From the NCBI GenBank assembly GCA_017466405.1, contig JAFTUF010000024.1:1-46825 (forward strand): a stretch of DNA of 46,825 nucleotides. The letters run 5' to 3'. The stretch's first letter is position 1; each line of letters opens with the position of its first letter. A program made the translations under genes and the position numbers. The notes under the pieces were generated by a model that made no database searches, was not told where the DNA came from, and worked only from the letters and a program-made list of their open reading frames with translations. Below, one piece after another: positions 8,056-14,952 of this stretch. The stretch is from Bacteroidales bacterium. Its GTDB lineage: Bacteria > Bacteroidota > Bacteroidia > Bacteroidales > F082.

Positions 8056-9902
8056 TGAAGAAGTTATTTATAACAATAAGTATGTTTTTGATTGCCAATT
8101 TTGCATATTCCACAGATTTGTATTGGCAGGTTAATCCATACGCCTTTGAATTCAATATGAATGTGACAGCCACAGTTTATATTGATGATGTCGAGCAACA
8201 AAACGAAATGTTAGAACTTGGTGTTTTCTGCGGTGACGAGTTAAGAGGTTCTGCTTTGCCTCGACTCTCGCCATTGGTAAACAAATATATCTACGACCTT
8301 ACGATTTACTCTGACCAAGCATGTGATTTGTCGTTTAAATTGTATGATCATTCCACAAATACAGTATCTGATCTCGTCAATGATCAGATACTTGTATTCG
8401 TCGCGAACGGAACAGCAGGCAATGCTTTCAATCCGTATGTCGTTAATTTCACAACTCCAATCCCAGCCGTTACCTTCACCGGTAACGGCTCCTGGGAGGA
8501 GACTTCCAACTGGCAAGGCGCTACTTTGCCAACAGAAACCGACGATGTCGTTATTGACGGCGATGCTCTTATCTCTAATGAGGTCGTGATAAAATCATTG
8601 GTAATAAATGCAGGCAAGTCGTTGACGATACAAAATGGCGGAATCCTTACTGTGACAGAGACAATCACCAATACCGATTACGACGCTCTGATTATAGAAG
8701 ACGGAGGTCAGATTATTCAGACAAATGAAAACGTCGCTGCTACTTTCAAGAAGAATATCGTCAATCCTACATCGTGGAGCAATCCTGTGAGCGGATGGCA
8801 GTTCATATCTTCTCCAATGTTGGATGCTGCAACAGAAGGCTTCGTATCGGCAGAAGGCGACTACGACTTGTATAAGTTCGACGGCGCAGCAGAACTTCAA
8901 TGGGTCAACTATAAAAAACATGACGACTTTGAAGAGACATTTACTCCAGGAGTAGGTTATATAGCTTCTTACGAATCACAGACTACAGCATCTTTCCAAG
9001 GAACACTCAATAATGAAACAGAATATTTCGACTTCGGTATCGATTACAATTCAAGTAATGATTGGGTCAATTTCAATCTGTTGGGCAATCCTTTCTGTTT
9101 CGATATTGTATGGGAAGACAATATTCATTGTAAAAAAATAGCAGAGGATGGATTCATAACATTAAATTCTACTACAGGAGGTTATGTTTATAACGTTGAA
9201 GGTGTGATAAAGCCAGGTGAAGGTTTTATGGTTTATGCCGAGACAAAGAGGGTTTCATTGGAATATTATAAGGAACTCTCAAAATCAAGAAATGAAATTA
9301 CTGATTATATTAATGTAATTGCGTCAAATAATAATACTTTCGACAATGTCATTATTCGATTAGGTGAAAAGGAAGTCGCGGGCTTGCCAAAATTAGATAA
9401 CATTAATCCTAACATCGCCGAAATCTATGTTAAAAATGATGAAAGACGTTATGGCATTTTTTCTTATAGTCCAGATGTTACAGAAATCCTTCTTCATTTC
9501 GACGCAAAAGAAATGGGTAATTATACACTGACTTTCGACATCAACGGAAACTACGAAAATCTTTATCTCATCGACAAGATGACAGGAGAGAGAGTAAATC
9601 TTCTTTTGGAAAACGAATATACATTTACAGCGATGTCAAATGATAATCCAGAACGTTTCATCATTAAGATGGACAACAGTCAACAGACAACTGACAACAG
9701 TCACTTCGCATATATATCAGGAGAAGAATTATTCGTCAACGCTGAAGGAACAATTCAGATTATAGATTTGATGGGAAGAGTAGTTATGACAGAAGAAAAT
9801 CATAGTGGTTCTATCAATATCGGTGAATTGAAAAATGCAGCTTATATTGTACGTTGCGTGAATGAAAAAGAAGTAAGAACTCAAAAAATCGTTGTGTTAT
9901 GA
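8055..9902 (+). CDS. Secreted T9SS-sorted protein, shares module with upstream protein
   Basis: A 615-residue protein with a signal peptide (cleavage after about residue 19). The first mature domain (about 22-135) contains VTATVYIDDVEQ, LELGVFCGDELRGSA and a closing VVNFTT. This is the same module that sits before the sorting domain of the upstream gene product. The middle region (about 140-230) has a beta-solenoid-like stretch (NGSWEETSNW, VVIDGDALI, SLVINAGKSL), followed by 'SGWQFISSP' and 'NLLGNPFCF' segments seen in T9SS cargo. The last 70 residues form a type A sorting domain (FVNAEGTIQIIDLMGRVV, ending QKIVVL). The start ATG overlaps the previous stop and its own stop overlaps the next ATG, so the three genes form a tight operon. 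An unusual DNSQQTTDNSH linker at about 541-551 is encoded by a dispersed DNA repeat. Role unknown, probably cell-surface. Confidence 0.88.
   Translation: MKKLFITISMFLIANFAYSTDLYWQVNPYAFEFNMNVTATVYIDDVEQQNEMLELGVFCGDELRGSALPRLSPLVNKYIYDLTIYSDQACDLSFKLYDHSTNTVSDLVNDQILVFVANGTAGNAFNPYVVNFTTPIPAVTFTGNGSWEETSNWQGATLPTETDDVVIDGDALISNEVVIKSLVINAGKSLTIQNGGILTVTETITNTDYDALIIEDGGQIIQTNENVAATFKKNIVNPTSWSNPVSGWQFISSPMLDAATEGFVSAEGDYDLYKFDGAAELQWVNYKKHDDFEETFTPGVGYIASYESQTTASFQGTLNNETEYFDFGIDYNSSNDWVNFNLLGNPFCFDIVWEDNIHCKKIAEDGFITLNSTTGGYVYNVEGVIKPGEGFMVYAETKRVSLEYYKELSKSRNEITDYINVIASNNNTFDNVIIRLGEKEVAGLPKLDNINPNIAEIYVKNDERRYGIFSYSPDVTEILLHFDAKEMGNYTLTFDINGNYENLYLIDKMTGERVNLLLENEYTFTAMSNDNPERFIIKMDNSQQTTDNSHFAYISGEELFVNAEGTIQIIDLMGRVVMTEENHSGSINIGELKNAAYIVRCVNEKEVRTQKIVVL
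9671..9703 (-). repeat. Dispersed TGTTGTCCGTTG repeat inside a coding region, copy S6
   Basis: The bases are the reverse-orientation version of the intergenic repeat found at 1961, 18232, 21277, 22252 and 23757. Here they are translated in frame as a Gln/Thr/Asn/Ser linker just before the C-terminal sorting domain. Confidence 0.7.
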
Positions 9903-10159
9903 AAAAGAAATTAATGATAATATCAAGCATAATAATATTAGGTTGCAGCACTTTGTTTGCTCAGAGCGACGGCTTCTTTACATCTAACTATTCTGAATAC
10001 AGAGGAGCTGAAAACGATTGGGATATAAATATGCCTTTCTTGCCAGGTTCTCATGGCTATATAGACGACTACTCATGCGCAGAACCAGCGCCTCTCGGCA
10101 ACGGACTGCTTCTCTTAGGAGGCTTAGCCTTGGCGTATGGACTTCGTAAGAAAAAATAA
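9899..10159 (+). CDS. Small exported protein with C-terminal glycine-rich helix and basic tail
   Basis: An 86-residue protein with an N-terminal signal peptide ending near 'LFAQS', a short polar body (YSEYRGAENDWDINMPFLPG, then GSHGYIDDYSC), and a C-terminus made of PLGNGLLLLGGLALAYGLRKKK-like elements: a Pro-Leu-Gly motif, one hydrophobic helix of about 14 residues, and an Arg-Lys-Lys-Lys tail. That tripartite end resembles C-terminal protein-sorting signals of the PEP-CTERM/PID-CTERM kind. Small proteins with this ending occur in many Bacteroidota next to T9SS cargo genes, but I cannot name the processing enzyme and none is encoded in this window. Its start codon overlaps the stop of the T9SS gene upstream (ATGA), so it is translated with that pair. 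It could be a membrane anchor or assembly partner for the two large surface proteins. Confidence 0.8.
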   Translation: MKKKLMIISSIIILGCSTLFAQSDGFFTSNYSEYRGAENDWDINMPFLPGSHGYIDDYSCAEPAPLGNGLLLLGGLALAYGLRKKK

Positions 10160-10163
10160 GATG

Positions 10164-10270
10164 CTAAGATACTAAGTTGCTGAGATACTAAGTGTCTCAG
10201 TAACTTAGTATCTCAGTAACTCAGTATCTCAGTAACTCAGTAACTCGGTAACTTAGTAACTCAGTAACAC
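10164..10270. repeat. Hairpin and CTCAGTAAC tandem array between convergent genes
   Basis: A 29-base arm at 10164-10192 pairs with 10204-10232 with three mismatches, giving a long stem with a loop of about 11 bases. Beyond it, CTCAGTAAC and TTAGTATCT units alternate to 10270. There is no T-run, but the position between the convergent genes ending at 10159 and 10272 suggests a bidirectional transcription stop or mRNA 3' protector. Confidence 0.75.
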
Positions 10271-10271
10271 T

Positions 10272-11693
10272 TTACAAAAACAAATCGTCTAAAATAACTT
10301 CACTTTGAATCATGCCAGAATATGAATTCTGTTTTAAACCGTAAGTTGTTATCATTGTGAGATGTAGGGCTTTCTTTGTTTTGGAAATGCTTCTGAACAA
10401 CTCTCTTCGTTCTCTCAACTCCTCATCATATTTTTTACTTATCTCAAACTCATTAATGGAATATTTCATCTCACATAAATTGATTATCTGATCTTTCCTG
10501 TCAATCAAGAGATCTATTTGTCCACCTTTGTGTTCTTCTGTAGATGCTGTATTCCATGAGCATACGTCGCTCTGTATTCCACTGATTCCAAGTCTGTTCT
10601 TAATCTGAAAGATATGATGAAGACATAATTGCTCGAAAGAATATCCGCACCATGTCCTTCTTTCTGCCGAATCTATCATATTCGACCAAAGATGTTCGTC
10701 TCTGCCATTGCTATTTTTTACAAATTTTAAATAAAACAAAGTGAACAGATCGGTGAGTTGATACAAGACATCTCTTTCTTTCTTTCCAAAAGCCGAATAT
10801 TTTCTTATAAAATCACAGTTGCATAAATTTTCAAGAACTTGCGTAAAGTTTCCGCCATCATTTAACTTTAGGTTAGTTTGAATTTCTGCTCTCGTCATTC
10901 CTTTTGACTTTTTACTCAAAAGTTCAACTACATTACGATAAATGGCAGAATTGTTGAATAATGATCTAAATAAAAACGTATATTCATCTTTAAGTTCAGC
11001 ATTTTCTGAGAAAAAAAGATAGTCGATATTTTGAGAAAGACTATATGATTTCTGCAACATCTGAAGATAATAAGGCGTTCCTCCCAATATCATATAAGCT
11101 TCTGCTATCTGATAACGATTCCATACAATACCTTGACTTTTCAGAAATTGCTCTGTTTCATACAAATTAAATGGCGATAATTTCATTCTTCTTGTCACCC
11201 GATTGTGAAGTCCACCTTTGTCACCCAAAAGATGGGACATCATCCATGTTGTAGCAGATCCGCAAACTATCAATTTAATTTGCGACTTGTCTGAAGCCCA
11301 ACTATTCCAAAACAATTCAAAAGCTTTTAAAAAACGAGAACGAGGTGTATCCAACCATGGCAACTCATCGATAAAAATAACTATTTTATCTTTTTTCAGC
11401 GTTGATAAATAATGCTTTAACTGATCGAATGCATCAAACCAATTGTCAACCATTGGATATAACACTTTGGAGTAGTCGCACAATTGCTTGTTGAAAAAAG
11501 TAAGCTGTTCCTTTTTACTACCTTGATATATGCCCGTTATATAAAACGCAAACTCATCCTTAAAATAATTTTTAACGAGATACGTCTTTCCCACACGTCT
11601 CCTTCCATATACTGCAACAAGTTCAGCCTTCTCAGATTCATAACAACTCTTCAATATGGAACATTCCTGCTTTCTTCCTATAATTTTATTCAT
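10272..11693 (-). CDS. AAA-family ATPase with DUF234 C-terminal domain
   Basis: A 473-residue P-loop ATPase of the archaeal-type ATPase_2 plus DUF234 family. The Walker A motif GRRRVGKT is at residues 30-37 and Walker B is in VIFIDELPWLD near residue 110. A helical/winged-helix region follows (about 240-320). The C-terminal third ends in a segment with Asp in QIDLLID and Glu-x-Lys in CEMKY (about 395-417), resembling a PD-(D/E)XK nuclease core. These ATPases are common, often multicopy, in Bacteroidota, and their cellular role is not established. The length is typical and all nucleotide-binding motifs are intact. Its promoter region contains two pairs of inverted repeats that overlap the -7 box, which suggests regulation by a DNA-binding protein, possibly itself. 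Confidence 0.85.
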   Translation of the reverse strand: MNKIIGRKQECSILKSCYESEKAELVAVYGRRRVGKTYLVKNYFKDEFAFYITGIYQGSKKEQLTFFNKQLCDYSKVLYPMVDNWFDAFDQLKHYLSTLKKDKIVIFIDELPWLDTPRSRFLKAFELFWNSWASDKSQIKLIVCGSATTWMMSHLLGDKGGLHNRVTRRMKLSPFNLYETEQFLKSQGIVWNRYQIAEAYMILGGTPYYLQMLQKSYSLSQNIDYLFFSENAELKDEYTFLFRSLFNNSAIYRNVVELLSKKSKGMTRAEIQTNLKLNDGGNFTQVLENLCNCDFIRKYSAFGKKERDVLYQLTDLFTLFYLKFVKNSNGRDEHLWSNMIDSAERRTWCGYSFEQLCLHHIFQIKNRLGISGIQSDVCSWNTASTEEHKGGQIDLLIDRKDQIINLCEMKYSINEFEISKKYDEELRERRELFRSISKTKKALHLTMITTYGLKQNSYSGMIQSEVILDDLFL

Positions 11694-11710
11694 TGTGATA
11701 ATAATGTTTT

Positions 11711-11805
11711 ACTCGTCCGCAAATATAAAAAAAAATCACTTACGGACGTTGTAAAAATAAAAATACTCGTCCGTAACTATTATTTTTTAAGGCTTACGGA
11801 CGAGT
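11711..11805 (-). promoter_or_regulatory. Promoter with paired inverted repeats (ACTCGTCCGTAA)
   Basis: A perfect 12-base inverted repeat (11765-11776 with 11794-11805) and an adjacent weaker copy (11714-11722 with 11740-11748) lie upstream of the ATPase gene on the minus strand. The minus-strand -7 box TATATTTG occupies 11727-11720 and runs directly into the repeat word TTGCGGACGAGT. That placement is what an operator would have, although a small mobile-element remnant is also possible. Confidence 0.6.
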
Positions 11806-11830
11806 TTAAAGTAAAAATATTAAAGTCGGA

Positions 11831-11860
11831 AAACTCTGCGTTCCTTTGCGTCTTTACGAG
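11831..11860. repeat. CTCTGCGTTCCTTTGCGTCTTTACGAG dispersed-repeat-like word
   Basis: A G/T-rich 30-base word built from CTGCGT, TTTGCGTC and TTACGAG lies just after the pseudouridine synthase stop. Words of this form recur in Bacteroidales intergenic regions. Only one copy is present here, so this is a weak call. Confidence 0.35.
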
Positions 11861-11868
11861 ATATGAGC

Positions 11869-12786
11869 TTAATAACTTCCGTTGTCTTCAAATACTGAAT
11901 AAAATCCTTTCGGAATATCACTTTCAAATCTCATGTCTTCACCGGTGACAGGATGCTTGAAGCATAATTTATATGCGTGAAGTCCGAGCCTGTTGATAGG
12001 GTCGCTGCCATCACCGTATTTCAGGTCACCAACAACAGGACATCCTAAATCTTGAAGATGAACTCTGATCTGATTCTTACGACCTGTCTCTAACTGCAAC
12101 TCAACTAACGAATAACCGTTGCCTGACTTCAATTTCTTATAATGTGTGACTGCGAACTTGCCGCCGTTGTCTTCCTGAGAGGAATGTGTCACATAATGGC
12201 TGTCGTCTTTCAAATATGAAGAAACACTGCCTTGCGATTTAGGAAGCTCGCCATGAACTAAAGCGACGTAGCGTCTGTCATAAACTCTTTCTTTCCAATC
12301 TTCTTCAAATTCAAGAGCTACTTTCTTGCTCTTGGCGAATATAATCAAGCCGGAAGTGAATTTGTCGAGACGATGAACGGTATGAGCCGTAGCATGCTGA
12401 TGTGTCTTATCTAAATAATAATTTAAGATTGACTTAACCGACTCGTCTTTAGGACTTGTGCTGCTCGATAAAATTCCAGGTTTCTTATCGACGACAATCA
12501 GATGGTCGTCTTCAAAGACAATCTTAATCCAGAAGTTTTTGAATCTGCTGCCTTCGCTCGACTTCTTAATGCTGACTCTCATATTAGGCTTAAGAATGAA
12601 GTCGTGCTGAGAAACGCTTCTGTCATTGACATGTACCATATCGTTAGTAAGCATTTTCTTAACTTTAGTACGACTGATTCCGTCCATGACCTTCATTAAG
12701 AAATTCATTAATTCGCTCTCTTCTCTCACGATAAAAACAGTCTCCTGCGACTTCTTTTTATACCTATTATTATAGTGTTTTGCCAT
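11869..12786 (-). CDS. RluA-family 23S rRNA pseudouridine synthase
   Basis: A 305-residue RNA modification enzyme that isomerises uridine to pseudouridine in rRNA. An S4-type RNA-binding domain is at about residues 25-80 (GISRTKVKKMLTNDMVHVND). The catalytic domain has the RluA/RluC/RluD motif HRLDKFTSGL near residues 131-140, whose Asp is the catalytic residue. Later conserved blocks include ETGRKNQIRVHL and GCPVVGDLKYG. The exact uridine targets cannot be told from sequence. The minus-strand -7 box TAATTTTG lies 17-24 bases before the ATG. The Lys-rich N-terminal 20 residues extend before the S4 domain. The downstream ATPase appears to have its own promoter. Confidence 0.9.
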   Translation of the reverse strand: MAKHYNNRYKKKSQETVFIVREESELMNFLMKVMDGISRTKVKKMLTNDMVHVNDRSVSQHDFILKPNMRVSIKKSSEGSRFKNFWIKIVFEDDHLIVVDKKPGILSSSTSPKDESVKSILNYYLDKTHQHATAHTVHRLDKFTSGLIIFAKSKKVALEFEEDWKERVYDRRYVALVHGELPKSQGSVSSYLKDDSHYVTHSSQEDNGGKFAVTHYKKLKSGNGYSLVELQLETGRKNQIRVHLQDLGCPVVGDLKYGDGSDPINRLGLHAYKLCFKHPVTGEDMRFESDIPKGFYSVFEDNGSY

Positions 12787-12802
12787 CTGAAAAACTTTTA
12801 TG

Positions 12803-12810
12803 CAAAATTA
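12803..12810 (-). promoter_or_regulatory. -7 box of the pseudouridine synthase gene
   Basis: TAATTTTG, followed by C on the minus strand, matches TAnnTTTG and lies 17 bases upstream of the ATG at 12786. Confidence 0.45.
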
Positions 12811-12842
12811 TTAAAAAAAAGTAAAACTATCACAAAATTCAT

Positions 12843-12850
12843 TACATTTG
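12843..12850 (+). promoter_or_regulatory. -7 box of the transketolase operon
   Basis: TACATTTG followed by C matches the TAnnTTTG form. Transcription from here would place the long hairpin at 12866-12941 in the 5' leader of the transketolase mRNA. I see no convincing -33 TTG. Confidence 0.45.
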
Positions 12851-12865
12851 CATAACATAAAAATG

Positions 12866-12941
12866 GTAGAGACGCGTCAATGATGTTCTTTAAGTCTTGA
12901 CATATTTTGACGTTATAAAATCATCATTGACACGTCTCTAC
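12866..12941. repeat. REP-like palindrome, GTAGAGACG family, copy R1
   Basis: The 20-base arm at 12866-12885 pairs with 12922-12941 with one G:U-type mismatch. It starts GTAGAGACG and ends CGTCTCTAC, the shared signature of a family with further copies downstream in the window. Confidence 0.8.
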
Positions 12942-12983
12942 AGAATTAAGAATAATTATTAATCCTAAAAAAAATATCAAAAT

Positions 12984-13826
12984 ATGGAAATCAATCAGTT
13001 GAAAGATGTCGCATCACAAGTGAGACGTGATATCATCAGAATGGTTCATGGTTGTCAGTCAGGACACCCAGGTGGTTCATTGGGAGCAACCGACATTGTC
13101 ACAGCTCTTTATTTCGATCAAATGCAAATCAATCCTGAGAAATTTACTATGGATGGAGCAGGAGAGGATATGTTCTTCCTTTCAAACGGACACATCAGTC
13201 CTATGTTCTACAGTATCTTAGCTCATCGCGGATATTTCCCAGTATCTGAGTTGGCAACATTCCGTCGTCTTGGAACACGTCTTCAAGGTCACCCGACAAC
13301 AGCTGAAGGTCTTCCAGGCGTGAGAGTAGCAAGCGGTTCATTGGGACAAGGTCTCTCCGTAGCTGTCGGCGCTGCTCAGGCAAAGAAACTCATGAAAGAC
13401 GATCATATCGTTTACGTCTTGATGGGTGACGGCGAACAAGAAGAAGGTCAAATCTGGGAAGCAGCAATGTATGCTCCAGCAAAGAATGTCGATAATATCA
13501 TCGCCATCGTTGACTATAACAAAAAACAAATCGACGGTCCAACAGACGACGTCTTGAACCTCGGAGACCTCAGAGCAAAATACGAATCTTTCGGCTGGAG
13601 AGTATGGGAATGCAACGGCAACGATATGCAAGAAGTCGTTGACACTCTTACTAAGATGCGCGAAAACGCTCATAAAGGTCAGTCACAAGTTCTTCTCGCT
13701 CACACCGAGATGGGTATGGGTGTTGATTTCATGATGGGTACACATAAATGGCACGGCGTCGCTCCAAACGACGAACAAGCTGCTAACGCTTTGTCACAAC
13801 TTAAAGAGACTTTAGGAGATTATTAA
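12984..13826 (+). CDS. Transketolase, N-terminal subunit
   Basis: This 280-residue protein is the thiamin-diphosphate-binding half of transketolase (EC 2.2.1.1), which moves two-carbon ketol units in the non-oxidative pentose phosphate pathway. Diagnostic segments are the N-terminal GHPGGSLGATDIVTALYF, the substrate/cofactor region LSNGHISPMFYS, and the cofactor motif GDGEQEEGQIWEAAMYA followed by IAIVDYNKKQIDG. The family's second half is the next gene, 18 bases downstream. The halves are in different frames, each with its own start and typical subunit length, so this is a natural two-gene transketolase and not a frameshift. A -7 box at 12843 and a long hairpin occupy the leader. Confidence 0.95.
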   Translation: MEINQLKDVASQVRRDIIRMVHGCQSGHPGGSLGATDIVTALYFDQMQINPEKFTMDGAGEDMFFLSNGHISPMFYSILAHRGYFPVSELATFRRLGTRLQGHPTTAEGLPGVRVASGSLGQGLSVAVGAAQAKKLMKDDHIVYVLMGDGEQEEGQIWEAAMYAPAKNVDNIIAIVDYNKKQIDGPTDDVLNLGDLRAKYESFGWRVWECNGNDMQEVVDTLTKMRENAHKGQSQVLLAHTEMGMGVDFMMGTHKWHGVAPNDEQAANALSQLKETLGDY

Positions 13827-13844
13827 TTTAAAAAACACATTACC

Positions 13845-14795
13845 ATGGATTTCACAGTACAAAATTATAAAGATACAAGATCAGGATTTGGTGAAGGTCT
13901 TTTAGAAGCCGGTAAACGCAATCCTAAAGTTGTTGGACTCTGCGCCGACTTAATCGGTTCTCTCAAGATGGACGCTTTCGCAAAGGAATTTCCAGAGAGA
14001 TTTTTCCAAGTAGGTATCGCTGAAGCTAATATGATAGGCATGGCAGCAGGTTTGAGCATCGGTGGTATGGTTCCTTTCACAGGTACTTTCGCCAACTTCT
14101 CAACAGCACGCGTCTATGACCAGATTCGTCAAGTGGTTTCTTATTCAAATAAAAACGTTAAGATTTGTGCTTCACACGCTGGTATCACTCTCGGCGAAGA
14201 CGGAGCTACACACCAAACCCTTGAAGACATTGGCATGATGAAGATGTTACCTAACATGACTGTCATCGTTCCTTGCGACTTCAACCAAACAAAAGCAGCT
14301 ACTATCGCTGTGGCAGAACACGAAGGTCCTGTATATCTCCGCTTCGGTCGTCCAAAAGTAGCTAATTTCACTCCAGCCGACGAGCCATTCGTAATTGGTA
14401 AAGCTCAGATGATGCAAGAAGGAACTGACGTCACTATCTTCGCTTGCGGTCACTTGGTATGGAAAGCAGTTCAAGCACTTCCAATCTTGAAAGAAATGGG
14501 AATCAATGCTGAACTTATCAACATCCACACACTAAAACCATTAGACGTAGAAGCAGTTATCGCTTCAGCTAAGAAGACAGGCTGTGTCGTGACAGCAGAA
14601 GAACACCAACTCAACGGCGGTTTGTTCGACAGCATCTCACAAGTCCTTTCGATGAATTGCCCAACTCCAATCGAGCCTGTTGCAATCTTCGATCAATACG
14701 GACAAAGCGGCACACCAGACGAACTCATGAAACACTATCATTTAGATACAGAAGACATCGTCGCTGCTGCCAAGAAAGCTGTCGCTAGAAAATAA
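13845..14795 (+). CDS. Transketolase, C-terminal subunit
   Basis: This 316-residue protein carries the pyrimidine-binding and C-terminal domains of transketolase. Visible family blocks are FPERFFQVGIAEANMIGMAA (the Glu of GIAE activates thiamin diphosphate), the SHAGITLGEDGATHQ loop, GPVYLRFGRP, and the C-terminal domain beginning near residue 185. It forms a heteromeric enzyme with the product of the gene 18 bases upstream. The Bacteroidota-style start has no Shine-Dalgarno. A strong hairpin terminator at 14881-14916 follows, after a REP-like palindrome. Confidence 0.95.
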   Translation: MDFTVQNYKDTRSGFGEGLLEAGKRNPKVVGLCADLIGSLKMDAFAKEFPERFFQVGIAEANMIGMAAGLSIGGMVPFTGTFANFSTARVYDQIRQVVSYSNKNVKICASHAGITLGEDGATHQTLEDIGMMKMLPNMTVIVPCDFNQTKAATIAVAEHEGPVYLRFGRPKVANFTPADEPFVIGKAQMMQEGTDVTIFACGHLVWKAVQALPILKEMGINAELINIHTLKPLDVEAVIASAKKTGCVVTAEEHQLNGGLFDSISQVLSMNCPTPIEPVAIFDQYGQSGTPDELMKHYHLDTEDIVAAAKKAVARK

Positions 14796-14807
14796 TCAAT
14801 AATTGTA

Positions 14808-14859
14808 GAGACGTATCAATTACACCATAAAAATAAACAATCTGTAATTGCTGCGTCTC
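14808..14859. repeat. REP-like palindrome, GTAGAGACG family, copy R2
   Basis: The arms 14808-14824 (GAGACGTATCAATTACA) and 14843-14859 pair imperfectly. The same arm words, GAGACGTATCAA and TTGCTGCGTCTC, recur in R3. Confidence 0.7.
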
Positions 14860-14880
14860 AAATTGACAATTTTAAAATTA

Positions 14881-14920
14881 AAAATGGACACCTCTCATTA
14901 TTGAAGTGTCCATTTTTTTA
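14881..14920 (+). terminator. Terminator of the transketolase operon
   Basis: A perfect 11-base stem (14881-14891 with 14906-14916) with a 14-base loop is followed by more T residues. Confidence 0.85.
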
Positions 14921-14929
14921 TTATATTTG
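14901..14929 (+). promoter_or_regulatory. Promoter of the lipoprotein hydrolase gene
   Basis: TTG at 14901-14903 and TATATTTG at 14922-14929 are separated by 18 bases, matching the Bacteroidota -33/-7 arrangement. They lie 24 bases before the ATG and overlap the preceding terminator hairpin. Confidence 0.5.
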
Positions 14930-14952
14930 TGAGTACTTAAAATTTTTATCTT

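Noticed and set aside
12984-14795. The two transketolase genes as one frameshifted gene.
   Set aside because: Each half has family-typical subunit length and its own start, and an 18-base gap separates them. Two-gene transketolases are a known arrangement.
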